Shown here one piece after another: positions 43,701-54,953 of a DNA stretch of 64,000 bases. The position numbers and the translations under genes were made by a program. How positions within the stretch are numbered: the stretch's first letter is position 1; each line of letters opens with the position of its first letter. This stretch comes from Pararhizobium sp. Its GTDB lineage: Bacteria; Pseudomonadota; Alphaproteobacteria; Rhizobiales; Rhizobiaceae. The stretch lies in NCBI GenBank assembly GCA_030655075.1, contig JAURWE010000101.1, forward strand, positions 246,427 through 310,426, written 5' to 3'. The notes beneath the pieces are model-generated. The model was not told the origin of the DNA. It searched no databases and saw nothing but the letters and a program-made list of their open reading frames with translations.

Positions 43701-45089
43701 ATGGCCCCCTACCAGTTCATCGACCGTCTTTCGCCGTTCAACACCCACCGGGGCAAGACGCTGCCGGTCTTTGCCGTCACGCCGGGGCAGCTGGAGCAGG
43801 GCGCTATCGATCCGCTCGCGCTCGACTGGGCCCGCAAGGCCGTTTTCAAGGGTGATTCGGGAAGCCTTCTTCTGGTGCCAACCGCCGATGGCCACCTCGG
43901 CGGTGCGCTGTTCGGACTTGGCAAGACGCCCTCCGACACGCCGTTTCTCACCGGCAGGCTCGCTCGCGCGCTTCCGACTGGAGACTGGCACATCGAGACT
44001 GCACCACTGACGGCGAACAGGCTGGCGCTTGGCTATGGGCTCGGCGCCTACCGGTTCGACCGCTACAAATCCGACAAGACCGTCGCGCCGACACTGCTGA
44101 TCCCTGCTGACGCCGATGCGGATGATATCAAGCGCCAGCTGGCCGGTGTGTTTCTGGCCCGCGACCTGATCAACACACCTGCCAATGACATGGGACCTGT
44201 GGCCCTTGAGCACGCTTTCCGGGCGCTGGGCACTCATTACAAGGCTGAGGTTTCGGCGATTGCCGGTGACGATCTGCTGGCGCAGAATTTCCCGCTGATC
44301 CATACCGTCGGCCGCGCCAGCGCCGAAGCGCCGCGGCTTCTCGAGCTGCGCTGGGGTAAGACGGGGCACCGCAAGGTGACGCTGGTCGGCAAGGGTGTCT
44401 GCTTCGACACCGGCGGCCTCGACATCAAGCCATCCTCCTCGATGCTCTTGATGAAGAAGGACATGGGCGGCGCTGCAAATGTCATGGGTCTGGCTCTGAT
44501 GATCATGGATGCCAAACTCAAGATCGATCTCCGGGTCCTCGTTCCCGTCGCGGAAAATTCGATTTCGTCCAACGCGTTTCGACCGGGCGATATCTATACC
44601 AGCCGCAAGGGGCTGACGGTGCAGATCGACAACACCGATGCCGAAGGGCGGCTGATTCTGGCCGATGCGCTGGCGTTGGCCGACGAAGAACAGACTGATC
44701 TGATCGTCGACATGGCAACGCTGACCGGGGCTGCCCGCGTTGCTCTCGGCCCGGACCTGCCGCCCTTCTTCACTGATGACGACGTGCTTGCCGGCAAGCT
44801 CGACGCGGCCAGCCACGCGGTTGATGATCCGCTGTGGCGCATGCCGCTCTATCGCGGCTACGAAAAGGATATTTCCGCCCGCATTGCCGACCTGACCAAT
44901 GCTCCCTCCGGTGGCATGGCCGGCTCGATCACGGCGGCGCTGTTTCTCAAGCGTTTTGTGACCAATGCAAAAAGCTGGGTTCATCTCGACATTTTCGGCT
45001 GGGCGCCGTCGGAGCGGCCGCATTCGCCAGTCGGCGGCGAGGCGCAGGGCATCCGGGCGCTGTATCATCATCTGAAGACGACGGTGTGA
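43701..45089 (+). CDS. leucyl aminopeptidase family M17
   Basis: A 462-aa cytosolic metallo-aminopeptidase. The C-terminal catalytic domain is intact: VGKGVCFDTGGLDIKPSSSM (Lys/Asp ligands, about 230-249), MKKDMGGAANV (about 251-261) and the signature NTDAEGRLILADAL (about 311-324). The N-terminal domain is divergent from PepA, as in the shorter alphaproteobacterial PepB-like branch. Free amino acids from peptide turnover is the inferred role. The upstream gap holds GTTAACCCTAAC, a possible regulator site. Confidence 0.93.
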   Translation: MAPYQFIDRLSPFNTHRGKTLPVFAVTPGQLEQGAIDPLALDWARKAVFKGDSGSLLLVPTADGHLGGALFGLGKTPSDTPFLTGRLARALPTGDWHIETAPLTANRLALGYGLGAYRFDRYKSDKTVAPTLLIPADADADDIKRQLAGVFLARDLINTPANDMGPVALEHAFRALGTHYKAEVSAIAGDDLLAQNFPLIHTVGRASAEAPRLLELRWGKTGHRKVTLVGKGVCFDTGGLDIKPSSSMLLMKKDMGGAANVMGLALMIMDAKLKIDLRVLVPVAENSISSNAFRPGDIYTSRKGLTVQIDNTDAEGRLILADALALADEEQTDLIVDMATLTGAARVALGPDLPPFFTDDDVLAGKLDAASHAVDDPLWRMPLYRGYEKDISARIADLTNAPSGGMAGSITAALFLKRFVTNAKSWVHLDIFGWAPSERPHSPVGGEAQGIRALYHHLKTTV

Positions 45090-45197
45090 AGCCATCGAAA
45101 TTGTACTTGCGGGATCAGGATTTCGGGAGAAGAATGAAACGGTTGCGTAACGGATTTTGCCTAACGTTAACTCGACATCGTCCACCGGAGCCCGCTG

Positions 45198-45548
45198 TTG
45201 CCCGTCGAACTGACCCCGTCTCAGGCGCTCGGCCTATGGTACCGCGTTTCGCTGGAAGAGGTGCGCACGGACAGCCATGACCTGACCCTGCGGCAACTGT
45301 CGATCCTGCTGCACATTTACCTGATGCCACCGCCGCATACGGTGCGGGGTCTCGCGGTCATCCTCGGCGTCACCAAGCCGGTCATTACACGGGCGCTGGA
45401 TACGATGGGCGCTATGAAGCTCGTCGATCGGGTCCGCGATGAAAAAGACCGGCGCAATGTCATCATCAAGCGCACCCTTGACGGTGCGCTCTATCTGGAA
45501 AAGCTCGGCGACCTGATCATCGCCGAAGGACGAAGGCCTGCCTCATGA
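45198..45548 (+). CDS. MarR-like winged-helix regulator
   Basis: A 116-aa DNA-binding protein beginning with TTG at 45198; GGAG lies 7 bases upstream and there is no better ATG. The winged helix runs about 35-100: LRQLSILLHIYLMPPPHTVRGLAVILGVTKPVITRALDTMGAMKLVDRV, bounded by LRQLSILL and LVDRVRD, with the DEKDRRNV wing typical of MarR. It overlaps the following peptidase gene by 4 bases, so the two are co-translated. Target unknown. Confidence 0.82.
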   Translation: MPVELTPSQALGLWYRVSLEEVRTDSHDLTLRQLSILLHIYLMPPPHTVRGLAVILGVTKPVITRALDTMGAMKLVDRVRDEKDRRNVIIKRTLDGALYLEKLGDLIIAEGRRPAS

Positions 45549-46396
45549 GCAATCTGCCCGACCGACGCATCAACGCTTACAGACCCGACCTTGCCGAGGA
45601 GGCGCTGCGCGACCAGATCCAGGCGCCGCGCTACACCGCCGGTGCCCCTGCGCAGGTCATACGCCCGCTGGTGCCCCTTCGTCCGCGCCCGGACCTGTCG
45701 GCCGGGATCGACACGCAGTTGCTGCGCGGCGAGACGGTTCGCGTTCTCGATACCGACGACACATGGTGCTGGATCAAGTCGGACGAGGACGGCTATGTCG
45801 GCTATCTACCGGAAGATGCTCTGCGCCTGGGCGAGTTCGCCAACACGCATACCGTCTCAGCCTTGCGGACGTTCGTCTATGAGCAGGCCGACCTCAAATC
45901 GCCGGCCATGGCCGCCCTGTCTATGGGCAGCCACCTGCTCGTGACCGGCGAGGCCGAAACGCGCGGCACCCGCTACTTTCTGCTCGCCAACGGCCACGCG
46001 GTCATCGCCAATCACTGCACCACCATCGGATCATTCCAAGAGACGGACTATGTGTCGGTCGCCGGCCGGTTCGTCGAGACGCCCTATCTCTGGGGCGGCC
46101 GATCCGCCTTTGGCATCGACTGTTCGGGTCTCGTCCAGCTGTCGATGATGATGACCGGCCGCAAGGCGCCGCGCGATTCCGACATGCAGGCGGGTCTCGG
46201 CGCTCAGATCGAGCGGCACAACCTCAGGCGCGGCGATCTGGTGTTCTGGAAAGGCCATGTGGCGATCATGGAGGACGAAGAGACGATCGTTCACGCCAAT
46301 GGCCACAGCATGACGGTCGCGCGAGAGAGTCTCGAAGGCGCCATCGAGCGGACCCGCTGGCTTTACAGCGAGCCGACCGGCTACCGCCGGCCATAG
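45545..46396 (+). CDS. NlpC/P60 cell-wall peptidase (C40)
   Basis: A 283-aa protein: two SH3-like domains (about 45-165; TQLLRGETVRVLDTD and WCWIKSDEDGYVGYLPE) followed by an NlpC/P60 domain with catalytic Cys in FGIDCSGLVQLSM (about 195), His in FWKGHVAIM (about 239) and a third polar residue near VHANGHS (about 250). It resembles gamma-D-glutamyl-meso-diaminopimelate peptidases that trim or recycle peptidoglycan peptides. No signal peptide is seen, so cytoplasmic recycling of imported muropeptides is plausible. That would suit the neighbouring aminopeptidase and the yej peptide importer. Confidence 0.9.
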   Translation: MSNLPDRRINAYRPDLAEEALRDQIQAPRYTAGAPAQVIRPLVPLRPRPDLSAGIDTQLLRGETVRVLDTDDTWCWIKSDEDGYVGYLPEDALRLGEFANTHTVSALRTFVYEQADLKSPAMAALSMGSHLLVTGEAETRGTRYFLLANGHAVIANHCTTIGSFQETDYVSVAGRFVETPYLWGGRSAFGIDCSGLVQLSMMMTGRKAPRDSDMQAGLGAQIERHNLRRGDLVFWKGHVAIMEDEETIVHANGHSMTVARESLEGAIERTRWLYSEPTGYRRP

Positions 46397-46405
46397 CGCC
46401 CGATC

Positions 46406-48030
<1,625 letters not shown>

Positions 48031-48034
<4 letters not shown>

Positions 48035-48528
48035 GCGGCAAGGCTTTTCAGGAGGGAGGTTAGTGCAGGAATGGTCAAAGGCACCATTTCAATGGATTTC
48101 ATTTTCGTCATGCCAAAACGCGTGTGGCGAAGCTCATCCACAACGCGCAAAGCTCTATCGTCCGTCAGGAAATGTGTACATTCCGACCCAAAGGCCGTGG
48201 ACAAATGAATGGCATCGGGCAATTTCAACTGCGATTGAGATCGGAGAACGCTGGCATACCATAAGGTTGGTCGCACAACAGGCTGAACCTCCAGCCATGC
48301 ACTGTCTCTGATCATGTTGTCATAACGATCGATCAGCTCTTCCTGCACATTGCGGTAGGGCTTGACCAGCACTTCGGCCAACGTCAGTTCACTGGTGACA
48401 AAGAGAACGTTTTCCGCCTCCTCGGAGGATGAAAAAAGTTTTATCAGTAGACTTGAGCGCTCCGATTGCTCTTCTACTGCAAAGATGAATGCATTGGTGT
48501 CGAGATATATCCTCGGCATTTCCGTCAT
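48031..48528 (-). CDS. PIN-domain toxin (VapC-like ribonuclease)
   Basis: A 165-aa PIN-fold protein. The acidic Mg2+ cluster of this ribonuclease fold is present: YLDTNAFIF (Asp about 9), SELTLAEVLV (Glu about 47), KLPDAIHLSTA (Asp about 124) and FLTDDRAL (Asp about 142). It is longer than typical VapC (about 130 aa), with a C-terminal extension. The start overlaps the antitoxin stop (ATGA) and the stop overlaps the yejF start (ATGA). A toxin acting on RNA, neutralised by the upstream gene product, is inferred from the arrangement. Confidence 0.85.
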
Positions 48529-48827
48529 TCGTCATTCCACTCATCACGCAATTCGCGAATGCGCCGCACCGCTTCATTCTGGTCCGTGGACGGGGGATGG
48601 CTGGCCTTGTAGGCTCGAATGCTTTCCAACAGATCGGCAGTTTTGATCGGTGCACCAGGCGGGCGATAGTCGAAGAACGATGACGGCAAGCCATGTTCAT
48701 CGGCGCTAGGCGCCGAAGTCACCTGCTCTTCAATCACGATCCGCACCTCGCCGTCCATGGCAAGCCCCTCCCGCAGATCTTCGGGAAGGCTCGATACGGG
48801 GTAGTGTTCGCGCACGATCTTGTTCAT
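48525..48827 (-). CDS. antitoxin partner of the PIN toxin
   Basis: A 100-aa acidic protein. The N-terminus (MNKIVREHYPVSSLPEDLREGLAMDGEVRIVIEEQ, shown by its ends) looks like a short DNA-binding/dimerising strand-helix unit, and the C-terminus (IRAYKASHPPSTDQNEAVRRIRELRDEWNDE, likewise) is a charged helix likely to wrap the toxin. No family name is certain. AGGAG lies 8 bases before the ATG at 48827; an ATG at 48833 is too close. 76 bases separate it from the end of yejE. Confidence 0.72.
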   Translation of the reverse strand: MNKIVREHYPVSSLPEDLREGLAMDGEVRIVIEEQVTSAPSADEHGLPSSFFDYRPPGAPIKTADLLESIRAYKASHPPSTDQNEAVRRIRELRDEWNDE

Positions 48828-48903
48828 CGCCATGGCTCCTGCCGGGGATCGCTGTCACGGTGAATGTACGGCAAACCGGCCAAAATTGCGAGGTCCGCTC
48901 GCT

Positions 48904-50052
48904 TCATCGGAATGTCTTCCTCGGGTCGAAGGCGTCGCGCGTCGCCTCGCCGATGAAGATCAGCAGCGACAGCATGACCGACATGACGATGAAGGCGGTG
49001 AAGCCGAGCCAGGGGGCCTGCAGGTTGGATTTGCCCTGGACGATCAGCTCGCCGAGCGAGGCGGAGCCCGGCGGCATGCCGAAGCCGAGGAAATCCAGCG
49101 AGGTGAGCGTGGTGATCGAGCCCGACAGGATAAAGGGCAGGAAAGTCAGTGTCGCCACCATGGCATTGGGCAGCAGATGGCGGAACATGATGGTCCGGTT
49201 GCCGACGCCGAGCGCCCGGGCAGCGTTGACATATTCGAAATTGCGGGCGCGCAGGAACTCGGCCCGGACGATGCCGACGAAGCCGACCCACGAAAACAGC
49301 ACCATGATGCCCAGCAGCACCCAGAAGCCGGGCGGCAGGATCGAGGAGATGATCAAGAGCAGGTAGAGCACCGGCATCGAGGCCCAGATCTCGATGAAGC
49401 GCTGCATCAGCAGATCGACCCAGCCGCCGAAATAGCCCTGCATGGCACCGGCGGTGACGCCGACGATTGCAGAGGCCGCCGTCAGGATCAGGCCGAACAG
49501 GATGGAGATGCGGAAGCCGTAGATGATGCGGGCGGCCACATCGCGAGCCTGGTCGTCGGTGCCCAGCCAGTTGAGATTGCCGAGCCGGCAGTCGGGGTCA
49601 TCGACGCCCTGCGGATAGCCGGAGCAGCGCTCTTCCTTGCTCATCATCCAGAACGGCGCGGTGGGGGCGGAATGCGGAATTTGCGAATTGGCGCTCTTGT
49701 AGGAATAGCGGATCGGCGGCCAGATCATCCAGCCGTTCGCGTCGATCTCGTCCTTGATGAAATCGCTGCGATAGTCGGTTTCGGCCAGAAAGCCGCCGAA
49801 CTTTTCTTCCGGATAGTCGACGACGACCGGGAACAGGACCTCGCCCTTGTAGAGGACGATGGCCGGCTTGTCGTTGGCAATGAATTCGGCAAACAGGCTG
49901 AGGAGGAAGAGGATCATGAAGATCCAGAACGACCAGTAGCCGCGCCGGTTGGCCTTGAAATTCTCCCAGCGGCGCCGGCCGGTGGGCGAGAGGTAGCCGG
50001 ATTGCGGAGCGCCGGCGAGGAGAGCCGGATTGCTGGAGACGATATCGGCCAT
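48904..50052 (-). CDS. yejE: oligopeptide ABC importer permease YejE
   Basis: A 382-aa inner-membrane permease (BPD_transp_1, OppC-like). Membrane segments at about 32-52 and 155-370; a periplasmic loop with SGYPQGVDDPDCRLGNLNWLGTDDQARDV (bounded by SGYPQG and LGTDDQARD) precedes the permease core, and the EAA coupling motif is FEYVNAARALGVGNRTIMFRHLLPN (ends FEYVNAARALG and HLLPN). Its start overlaps the yejB stop by 1 base. Confidence 0.94.
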   Translation of the reverse strand: MADIVSSNPALLAGAPQSGYLSPTGRRRWENFKANRRGYWSFWIFMILFLLSLFAEFIANDKPAIVLYKGEVLFPVVVDYPEEKFGGFLAETDYRSDFIKDEIDANGWMIWPPIRYSYKSANSQIPHSAPTAPFWMMSKEERCSGYPQGVDDPDCRLGNLNWLGTDDQARDVAARIIYGFRISILFGLILTAASAIVGVTAGAMQGYFGGWVDLLMQRFIEIWASMPVLYLLLIISSILPPGFWVLLGIMVLFSWVGFVGIVRAEFLRARNFEYVNAARALGVGNRTIMFRHLLPNAMVATLTFLPFILSGSITTLTSLDFLGFGMPPGSASLGELIVQGKSNLQAPWLGFTAFIVMSVMLSLLIFIGEATRDAFDPRKTFR

Positions 50053-51134
50053 CAGACATCCCTCCGATCGAAATCGATGCGCGGATCGACCCAGGTGTAG
50101 ATCAGGTCGGAGATCAGGCTGACCACCAGGCCCATCAGCGAGAAGATGTAGAGCGTGGCAAAGACGATCGGATAGTCACGCTTGACGACGGAGAGATAGC
50201 CAAGCCGTCCGAGGCCATCAAGCGAGAAGATGTTTTCGATCAGCAGCGAGCCGGTGAAGAAGGCGGTGATGAAGGCGCCCGGGAAGCCGGCGATGACGAT
50301 CAGCATGGCATTGCGGAAGACGTGGCCGTAGAGCACCTGCCGCTCATTCAAACCCTTGGCCTTGGCGGTGATGACATATTGCTTCTTGATCTCGTCAATG
50401 AAGGAATTTTTCGTCAGCAGCGTCGTCGTGGCGAAGGCCGCCAGCGACAGCGAAATCAGTGGCAAGGCCAGATGCCAGGCATAGTCAAGCAGCCAGTCGA
50501 TCCAGCCCATACCGGCGGCATTTTCCGAATGCAGGCCGCTCAGCGGGAACCAGTCGAAGAACGAGCCCCCGGCAAACAGCACGATCAGCAGGATGCCGAA
50601 CAGGAAGCTCGGCACCGCATAGCCGATGATGATGACGCCCGATGTCCAGACGTCGAAGGCCGAGCCGTCGGAGACCGCCTTGCGGATGCCGAGCGGGATC
50701 GAGATCACATAGGAAAACAGCAGGATCCAGACGCCGAGGGAGATCGACACCGGCAAGCGGTCGACGATGAGGTCCAGCACCCGCGAATTGGAGAAGAAGC
50801 TTTCGCCGAAATCGAAGCGGATATAGTTCCACATCATGTCGAGGAAGCGTTCGACCGGTGGCTTGTCGAAGCCGAACTGCTTTTCAAGCTTGGCGATGAA
50901 TTCCGGGTCCAGCCCTTTCGAGCTGCGGTAGCGCGAGGAATCGTCGCCGCCGCCCTGGTTGAGGTTGTCGCCACCGCCCGAAAGCCGGTCACCACTGCTG
51001 GGGCTGGTCAGATCGGCGATAATCTGCTCGACCGGACCGCCCGGCGCGAACTGGATGACGGCAAAGGAAATCGCCATGATGCCGATCATGGTCGGGATCA
51101 TCAGCAGCAGGCGCCGCAGAATATAAGCACCCAT
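50052..51134 (-). CDS. yejB: oligopeptide ABC importer permease YejB
   Basis: A 360-aa inner-membrane permease, OppB-like. N-terminal MGAYILRRLLLMIPTMIGIMAISF is the first span of this family; a Gly/Asp/Ser-rich periplasmic insert (about 46-75) is followed by five further spans and the EAA motif YVITAKAKGLNERQVLYGHVFRNA near 274-297. Second gene of the operon after yejA. Confidence 0.94.
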   Translation of the reverse strand: MGAYILRRLLLMIPTMIGIMAISFAVIQFAPGGPVEQIIADLTSPSSGDRLSGGGDNLNQGGGDDSSRYRSSKGLDPEFIAKLEKQFGFDKPPVERFLDMMWNYIRFDFGESFFSNSRVLDLIVDRLPVSISLGVWILLFSYVISIPLGIRKAVSDGSAFDVWTSGVIIIGYAVPSFLFGILLIVLFAGGSFFDWFPLSGLHSENAAGMGWIDWLLDYAWHLALPLISLSLAAFATTTLLTKNSFIDEIKKQYVITAKAKGLNERQVLYGHVFRNAMLIVIAGFPGAFITAFFTGSLLIENIFSLDGLGRLGYLSVVKRDYPIVFATLYIFSLMGLVVSLISDLIYTWVDPRIDFDRRDV

Positions 51135-51302
51135 CAGCCCTGCCCCGGCTCTGCAGCGATGGCCGTGGCGATTTTGTCACCCGCTCTGCAAGGAATGCTC
51201 AAATCCGATTGCCCCAATTCCATCTGTCCCGGCACCGCCCCGCGCGGCACATGATTCGCGTATTCGCACTCTGCTTGGAGAGCGGGCGTCTAGGCAAGGC
51301 TT

Positions 51303-53162
51303 TCATTGCGCGGTCGCAGCCGTCGACCACCAGAAGGCCAGATAGGGGAAGCCCGTCGAATATTCCGGCAGGTTGTCCGGATGCGCGATCCGGTTCCAGT
51401 AGGCCATGCGCGTCGCCTTCTGGTAGTAGCTCGGGGTGACAATCTGATGGGCCAGCAGAACCCGGTCGAGCGCCTTGGTGGTGGCGATCAGATCGTCACG
51501 GTCCTTAGCGAAAACGATCTGGCGCACCAGCGCATCGACACCCGGATCACTGATACCCGAATAGTTGGCCGAGCCTTCGCGTGCGGCCGATTCCGAGCTC
51601 CAGTATTCGGCCTGCTCGTTACCCGGATTGAGCGACTGCGACCAGCCCTGGTACATGACGTCGAAGTCGCGCGAGCGCCAGCGGTTGGTAAACTGCGAGG
51701 CATCGGCCGTGCGCACCCGCACGTCGACACCGATCTTCTTCAGGTTCTGCGCAAAGGGCAGCGCCACGCGCTCGATGGTCGGACCGGACAGCATGATTTC
51801 GAACGAGAACGGCGCGCCTGTTGCGTCGTTGATCATCTTGCCATTCTTCAACGAGTATCCCGCCTCTTTGAACAGGCCGAGCGCCTGGCGCAGGTTGTCG
51901 CGCAGGTTCTTTTCGCTGCCCCCAACGGGGTTTGAATAGGGGGTGGTGAAAACCTGCGGCGGCACCTTGTCCTTGATGGCATTTAGGATTTCCAGTTCGC
52001 GCCCCTCGGGCAGGCCGCTCGACGCCAGTTCCGAGCCGAAGAAGAACGAGTTCACCCGTTCATACTGATTGTAGAAAATCGTCCGGCGCAGTTCCTCGAA
52101 GTCGAACGCGTAGTTGATGGCCCGGCGGACGCGCACGTCCTTGAAGGCATCGCGCCGCATGTTGAAGATGAAGCCGACCATGACGCCGCTGTCGCGTGAA
52201 TCGTTGTCGAGCGATTCCTGCTTGATCCGCCCGTCCTTCACCGCCGGAAAATCGTAGGATGTCGCCCAGCGCCTGGCGGAATTTTCCCACCAGTAGTCGG
52301 CAGCGCCGGAGCGGAACGCCTCGAACATCACGTCGCGGTCGGCAAAATAGGAATAGAGGATGCGGCCGAAGTTGGAAAAGCCGACGTTCACATTGAGATC
52401 CTTGCCCCAGTAGTCGTCGCGGCGCTGATAGGTGATGGCCGCACCGGGCCGGATCGAGGCGATCCTGTAGGGGCCGGAGCCCACGGGTATTTCGAGACTG
52501 GTGCGGGAAATGTCGCGCGGCTTGCCGTCCGGGCCATTGGCCTGCCACCAGTGTTTCGGCACGATGACCAGCTGACCGACGATGCTCGGCAGCTCGCGGT
52601 TGTTCTTCTCATCGAAGGTGAAGGTGATCTCGCGCTCGGCGGTCTTTTCCGCCTTCACCACATGTTTGTAGTAGAATTCCTGCTGCGGGTTATTGGCCTT
52701 GGACTGTTCGAAGCTGAAGATCACATCGTCAGGCGTGACCGGCTGTCCGTCGGACCATTGTGCTTGTGCGTTCAGACGAAAGGTGGCCGAGGAAAAATCA
52801 TCCGGGTGCGAGACCGCTTCGGCCAAGAGGCCGTATTCGGAGGAAATCTCGTCCTGCGAGCGTTTCATCAGCGGTTCGAAGACGAAATTGAGGCCGATGG
52901 CGGCTTCACCCTTGGCCAGAACCGGGTTCAACGTATCGAACGTCCCGTCGGTCGCCTGCTTCAGGTCGCCGCCCTTGGGCGCATCGGGATTGACGTAGTC
53001 GAAACGGGTGAACCCTTCCTTGTATTTCAGCTCGCCAACGGTCGAAAGGCCGATACGCCAGACCTTGCTGTCTTGCGCCATCGCGCTTTGGATGGACAGC
53101 AGAGAAAGGCACAGGAGCCCTGCGGCAAGCCCGCATTTCAGCATCGTTCGGTCTAGCCGCAT
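51303..53162 (-). CDS. yejA: oligopeptide-binding periplasmic protein YejA
   Basis: A 619-aa SBP_bac_5 family solute receptor. The signal peptide (about 1-29, ending SAMA|QDS) delivers it to the periplasm. Family parts: ALYGEPKYKEGFTRFDYVNPDAPKGG-like region (KYKEGFTRFDYVNPDAPKGG here, about 46-65), FRLNAQAQWSDGQPVTPDDVIFSF-type segment and a C-terminal half with VMYQGWSQSLNPGNEQ. In enterobacteria the Yej system imports host-defence and microcin-type peptides. A 168-base gap separates it from yejB. Confidence 0.94.
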   Translation of the reverse strand: MRLDRTMLKCGLAAGLLCLSLLSIQSAMAQDSKVWRIGLSTVGELKYKEGFTRFDYVNPDAPKGGDLKQATDGTFDTLNPVLAKGEAAIGLNFVFEPLMKRSQDEISSEYGLLAEAVSHPDDFSSATFRLNAQAQWSDGQPVTPDDVIFSFEQSKANNPQQEFYYKHVVKAEKTAEREITFTFDEKNNRELPSIVGQLVIVPKHWWQANGPDGKPRDISRTSLEIPVGSGPYRIASIRPGAAITYQRRDDYWGKDLNVNVGFSNFGRILYSYFADRDVMFEAFRSGAADYWWENSARRWATSYDFPAVKDGRIKQESLDNDSRDSGVMVGFIFNMRRDAFKDVRVRRAINYAFDFEELRRTIFYNQYERVNSFFFGSELASSGLPEGRELEILNAIKDKVPPQVFTTPYSNPVGGSEKNLRDNLRQALGLFKEAGYSLKNGKMINDATGAPFSFEIMLSGPTIERVALPFAQNLKKIGVDVRVRTADASQFTNRWRSRDFDVMYQGWSQSLNPGNEQAEYWSSESAAREGSANYSGISDPGVDALVRQIVFAKDRDDLIATTKALDRVLLAHQIVTPSYYQKATRMAYWNRIAHPDNLPEYSTGFPYLAFWWSTAATAQ

Positions 53163-53383
53163 CCTGTTCTCCCTGTTGTCCGTCCATCGTCACCATCAGA
53201 ATAGGCATTATTCAGGCAATTGACAGGACTTGCCTCAAATCGAGCAAATTGCTGCGGTCACAACTGGTTTATCGAGGGTGGCGGCAAAGGTCGTTTTCGC
53301 CCGCTGCTTTTCAGGATAGACTCATCTGCAAATCACTTGCCGCCATAACGGATGGCTGCCTTCGGCCTGATACGGACCCGCTT

Positions 53384-54439
53384 ATGACAACCATGCGCCT
53401 GCGTTTCTTTTCCCGTGCCCTGGCTTTGGCCCTTGCGGCTGTAGTCGGCTTTCCGGCCATGGCCGCCGAGCAGGCCCAGCCTGCGCGCGAGATTTTTGGC
53501 GGCGTCAAGCTGCCGGCGAAAATGAATCCGGCGGCCGTCGGTTTTTATGCCAAGGGCTGCCTGGCCGGTGCTGTTGCCATCCCCAGCGATGGACCAACCT
53601 GGCAGGCCATGCGCCTGTCGCGCAACCGTCGCTGGGGACATCCGAACATGATCGCGCTGATCGAACGGCTGTCTGCGGATGCCGCCGCAAAGGACGGATG
53701 GCCGGGGCTGCTGCTGGGCGACATCTCGCAGCCGCGCGGCGGGCCGATGAAGAACGGCCACTCCTCCCATCAGGTCGGTCTCGACGCCGATATCTGGCTG
53801 ACGCCGATGCCGCGAAAGACACTGACCCGCAACGACCGCGAAAACCAGCCGTTCATTTCGATGCTGCAAAAAAACAAGTTTTTGACGGTCGATCCGAAAA
53901 TCTGGACGCCCGCCCATGCGCGGCTGATCATGCGGGCCGCAAGCTATCCGCAGGTCGAGCGCATCTTCGTCAATCCGGCGATCAAGAAGAAGCTCTGCCA
54001 GACCTGGACTGGCGACCGCAGCGATCTCGGCAAGGTGCGCCCCTATTACGGCCACGACTCGCATTTCCATATCCGCATCAAATGCCCGGACGGATCGTCC
54101 AACTGCAAGGCGCAGGCGCCGGTGGCGGCGGGGGACGGCTGCGATGGATCGCTCGATTACTGGTTCACGCAAAAGCCCTGGGCCAAACCCAAGGATACCG
54201 GCAAGCCGGTGAAGCAGCCCCGGCTGGCGACCTTGGCCGACCTGCCGAATGCCTGCCGGGCGGTTCTGGCCGGCCGTTCACCGGCCTCCGAAGCCGATGT
54301 TACCTATGGCGAGACGGCGGCGACAGCCTTGGTTCCCGAAACAGAGACGCCCGCAAGCGTCGAAGCGGTCATCGGCATGGACCAGGGCAGCGACCTGCCC
54401 GCCAACGTGCCGATACCCCTATCGAGGCCAGTACATTAG
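53384..54439 (+). CDS. mepA: penicillin-insensitive murein endopeptidase MepA
   Basis: A 351-aa periplasmic zinc peptidase of the LAS (M74) family cutting D-Ala-mDAP cross-links. Signal peptide about 1-26 (ending PAMA|AEQ). Zinc and catalytic residues: GGPMKNGHSSHQVGLDADIWL (first His and Asp, about 120-140) and YGHDSHFHIRIKCP (HxH, about 223-236); the cysteine-linked C-terminal tail is longer than in E. coli (274 aa). The chosen ATG at 53384 follows CGGA; the open frame back to 53249 lacks a signal-peptide start. Confidence 0.92.
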   Translation: MTTMRLRFFSRALALALAAVVGFPAMAAEQAQPAREIFGGVKLPAKMNPAAVGFYAKGCLAGAVAIPSDGPTWQAMRLSRNRRWGHPNMIALIERLSADAAAKDGWPGLLLGDISQPRGGPMKNGHSSHQVGLDADIWLTPMPRKTLTRNDRENQPFISMLQKNKFLTVDPKIWTPAHARLIMRAASYPQVERIFVNPAIKKKLCQTWTGDRSDLGKVRPYYGHDSHFHIRIKCPDGSSNCKAQAPVAAGDGCDGSLDYWFTQKPWAKPKDTGKPVKQPRLATLADLPNACRAVLAGRSPASEADVTYGETAATALVPETETPASVEAVIGMDQGSDLPANVPIPLSRPVH

Positions 54440-54529
54440 CAGTTTTATCATCGGGCCTTTCCAAGGCAGCCGCCCTTCGCTATAAACCGTTCAAATCGAT
54501 TTAAAGCGGTATCGAAATTGGGGGAGGCC

Positions 54530-54925
54530 ATGGGTCAGAGGTGTGTTGCGCTGATCGCGCATGACCTGAAGAAAGACGACATGGCCGCCTTCGCCCGCGC
54601 CCATGAGACAATTCTTGCCAAGGTTCGCATCGTGGCGACAGGCACAACCGGCGGCCGGGTGCAGGATGCCTGTCCCTCGCTGAATGTGACACGGCTGAAA
54701 AGCGGCCCGCTCGGCGGCGACCAGCAGATTGGGGCACTGATTGCCACTGGCGATATCGATCTTCTGATCTTTTTCATCGACCCTCTGACCGCCATGCCGC
54801 ACGATGTCGATGTCAAGGCGCTGATGCGGCTGGCCGTCGTCTACGATATTCCCATGGCACTCAACCGCGCCACGGCCGAGCAGCTGATCGAGTTCAACCA
54901 GATTGCAGCGCCCCTGGGGCACTAG
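54530..54925 (+). CDS. mgsA: methylglyoxal synthase
   Basis: A 131-aa enzyme turning dihydroxyacetone phosphate into methylglyoxal and phosphate, an overflow valve of glycolysis. Motifs: ALIAHDLKKDDM (His/Asp), VATGTTGG (phosphate loop), SGPLGGDQQIGA with catalytic Asp, DLLIFFIDPLTAMPHDVDVKAL with His and C-terminal YDIPMALNRATAE. It is followed 28 bases later by glucokinase, a sensible pairing for controlling sugar phosphate flux. ATG at 54530 follows GGGGGAGG; a TTG at 54518 is possible. Confidence 0.95.
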   Translation: MGQRCVALIAHDLKKDDMAAFARAHETILAKVRIVATGTTGGRVQDACPSLNVTRLKSGPLGGDQQIGALIATGDIDLLIFFIDPLTAMPHDVDVKALMRLAVVYDIPMALNRATAEQLIEFNQIAAPLGH

Positions 54926-54953
54926 GCCTTGGGCACTAAAAACGGAACCGCCG

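Noticed and set aside
48820..50100. A 426-codon plus-strand frame over yejE
   Set aside because: His/Asp/Gln-rich shadow of the permease on the other strand.
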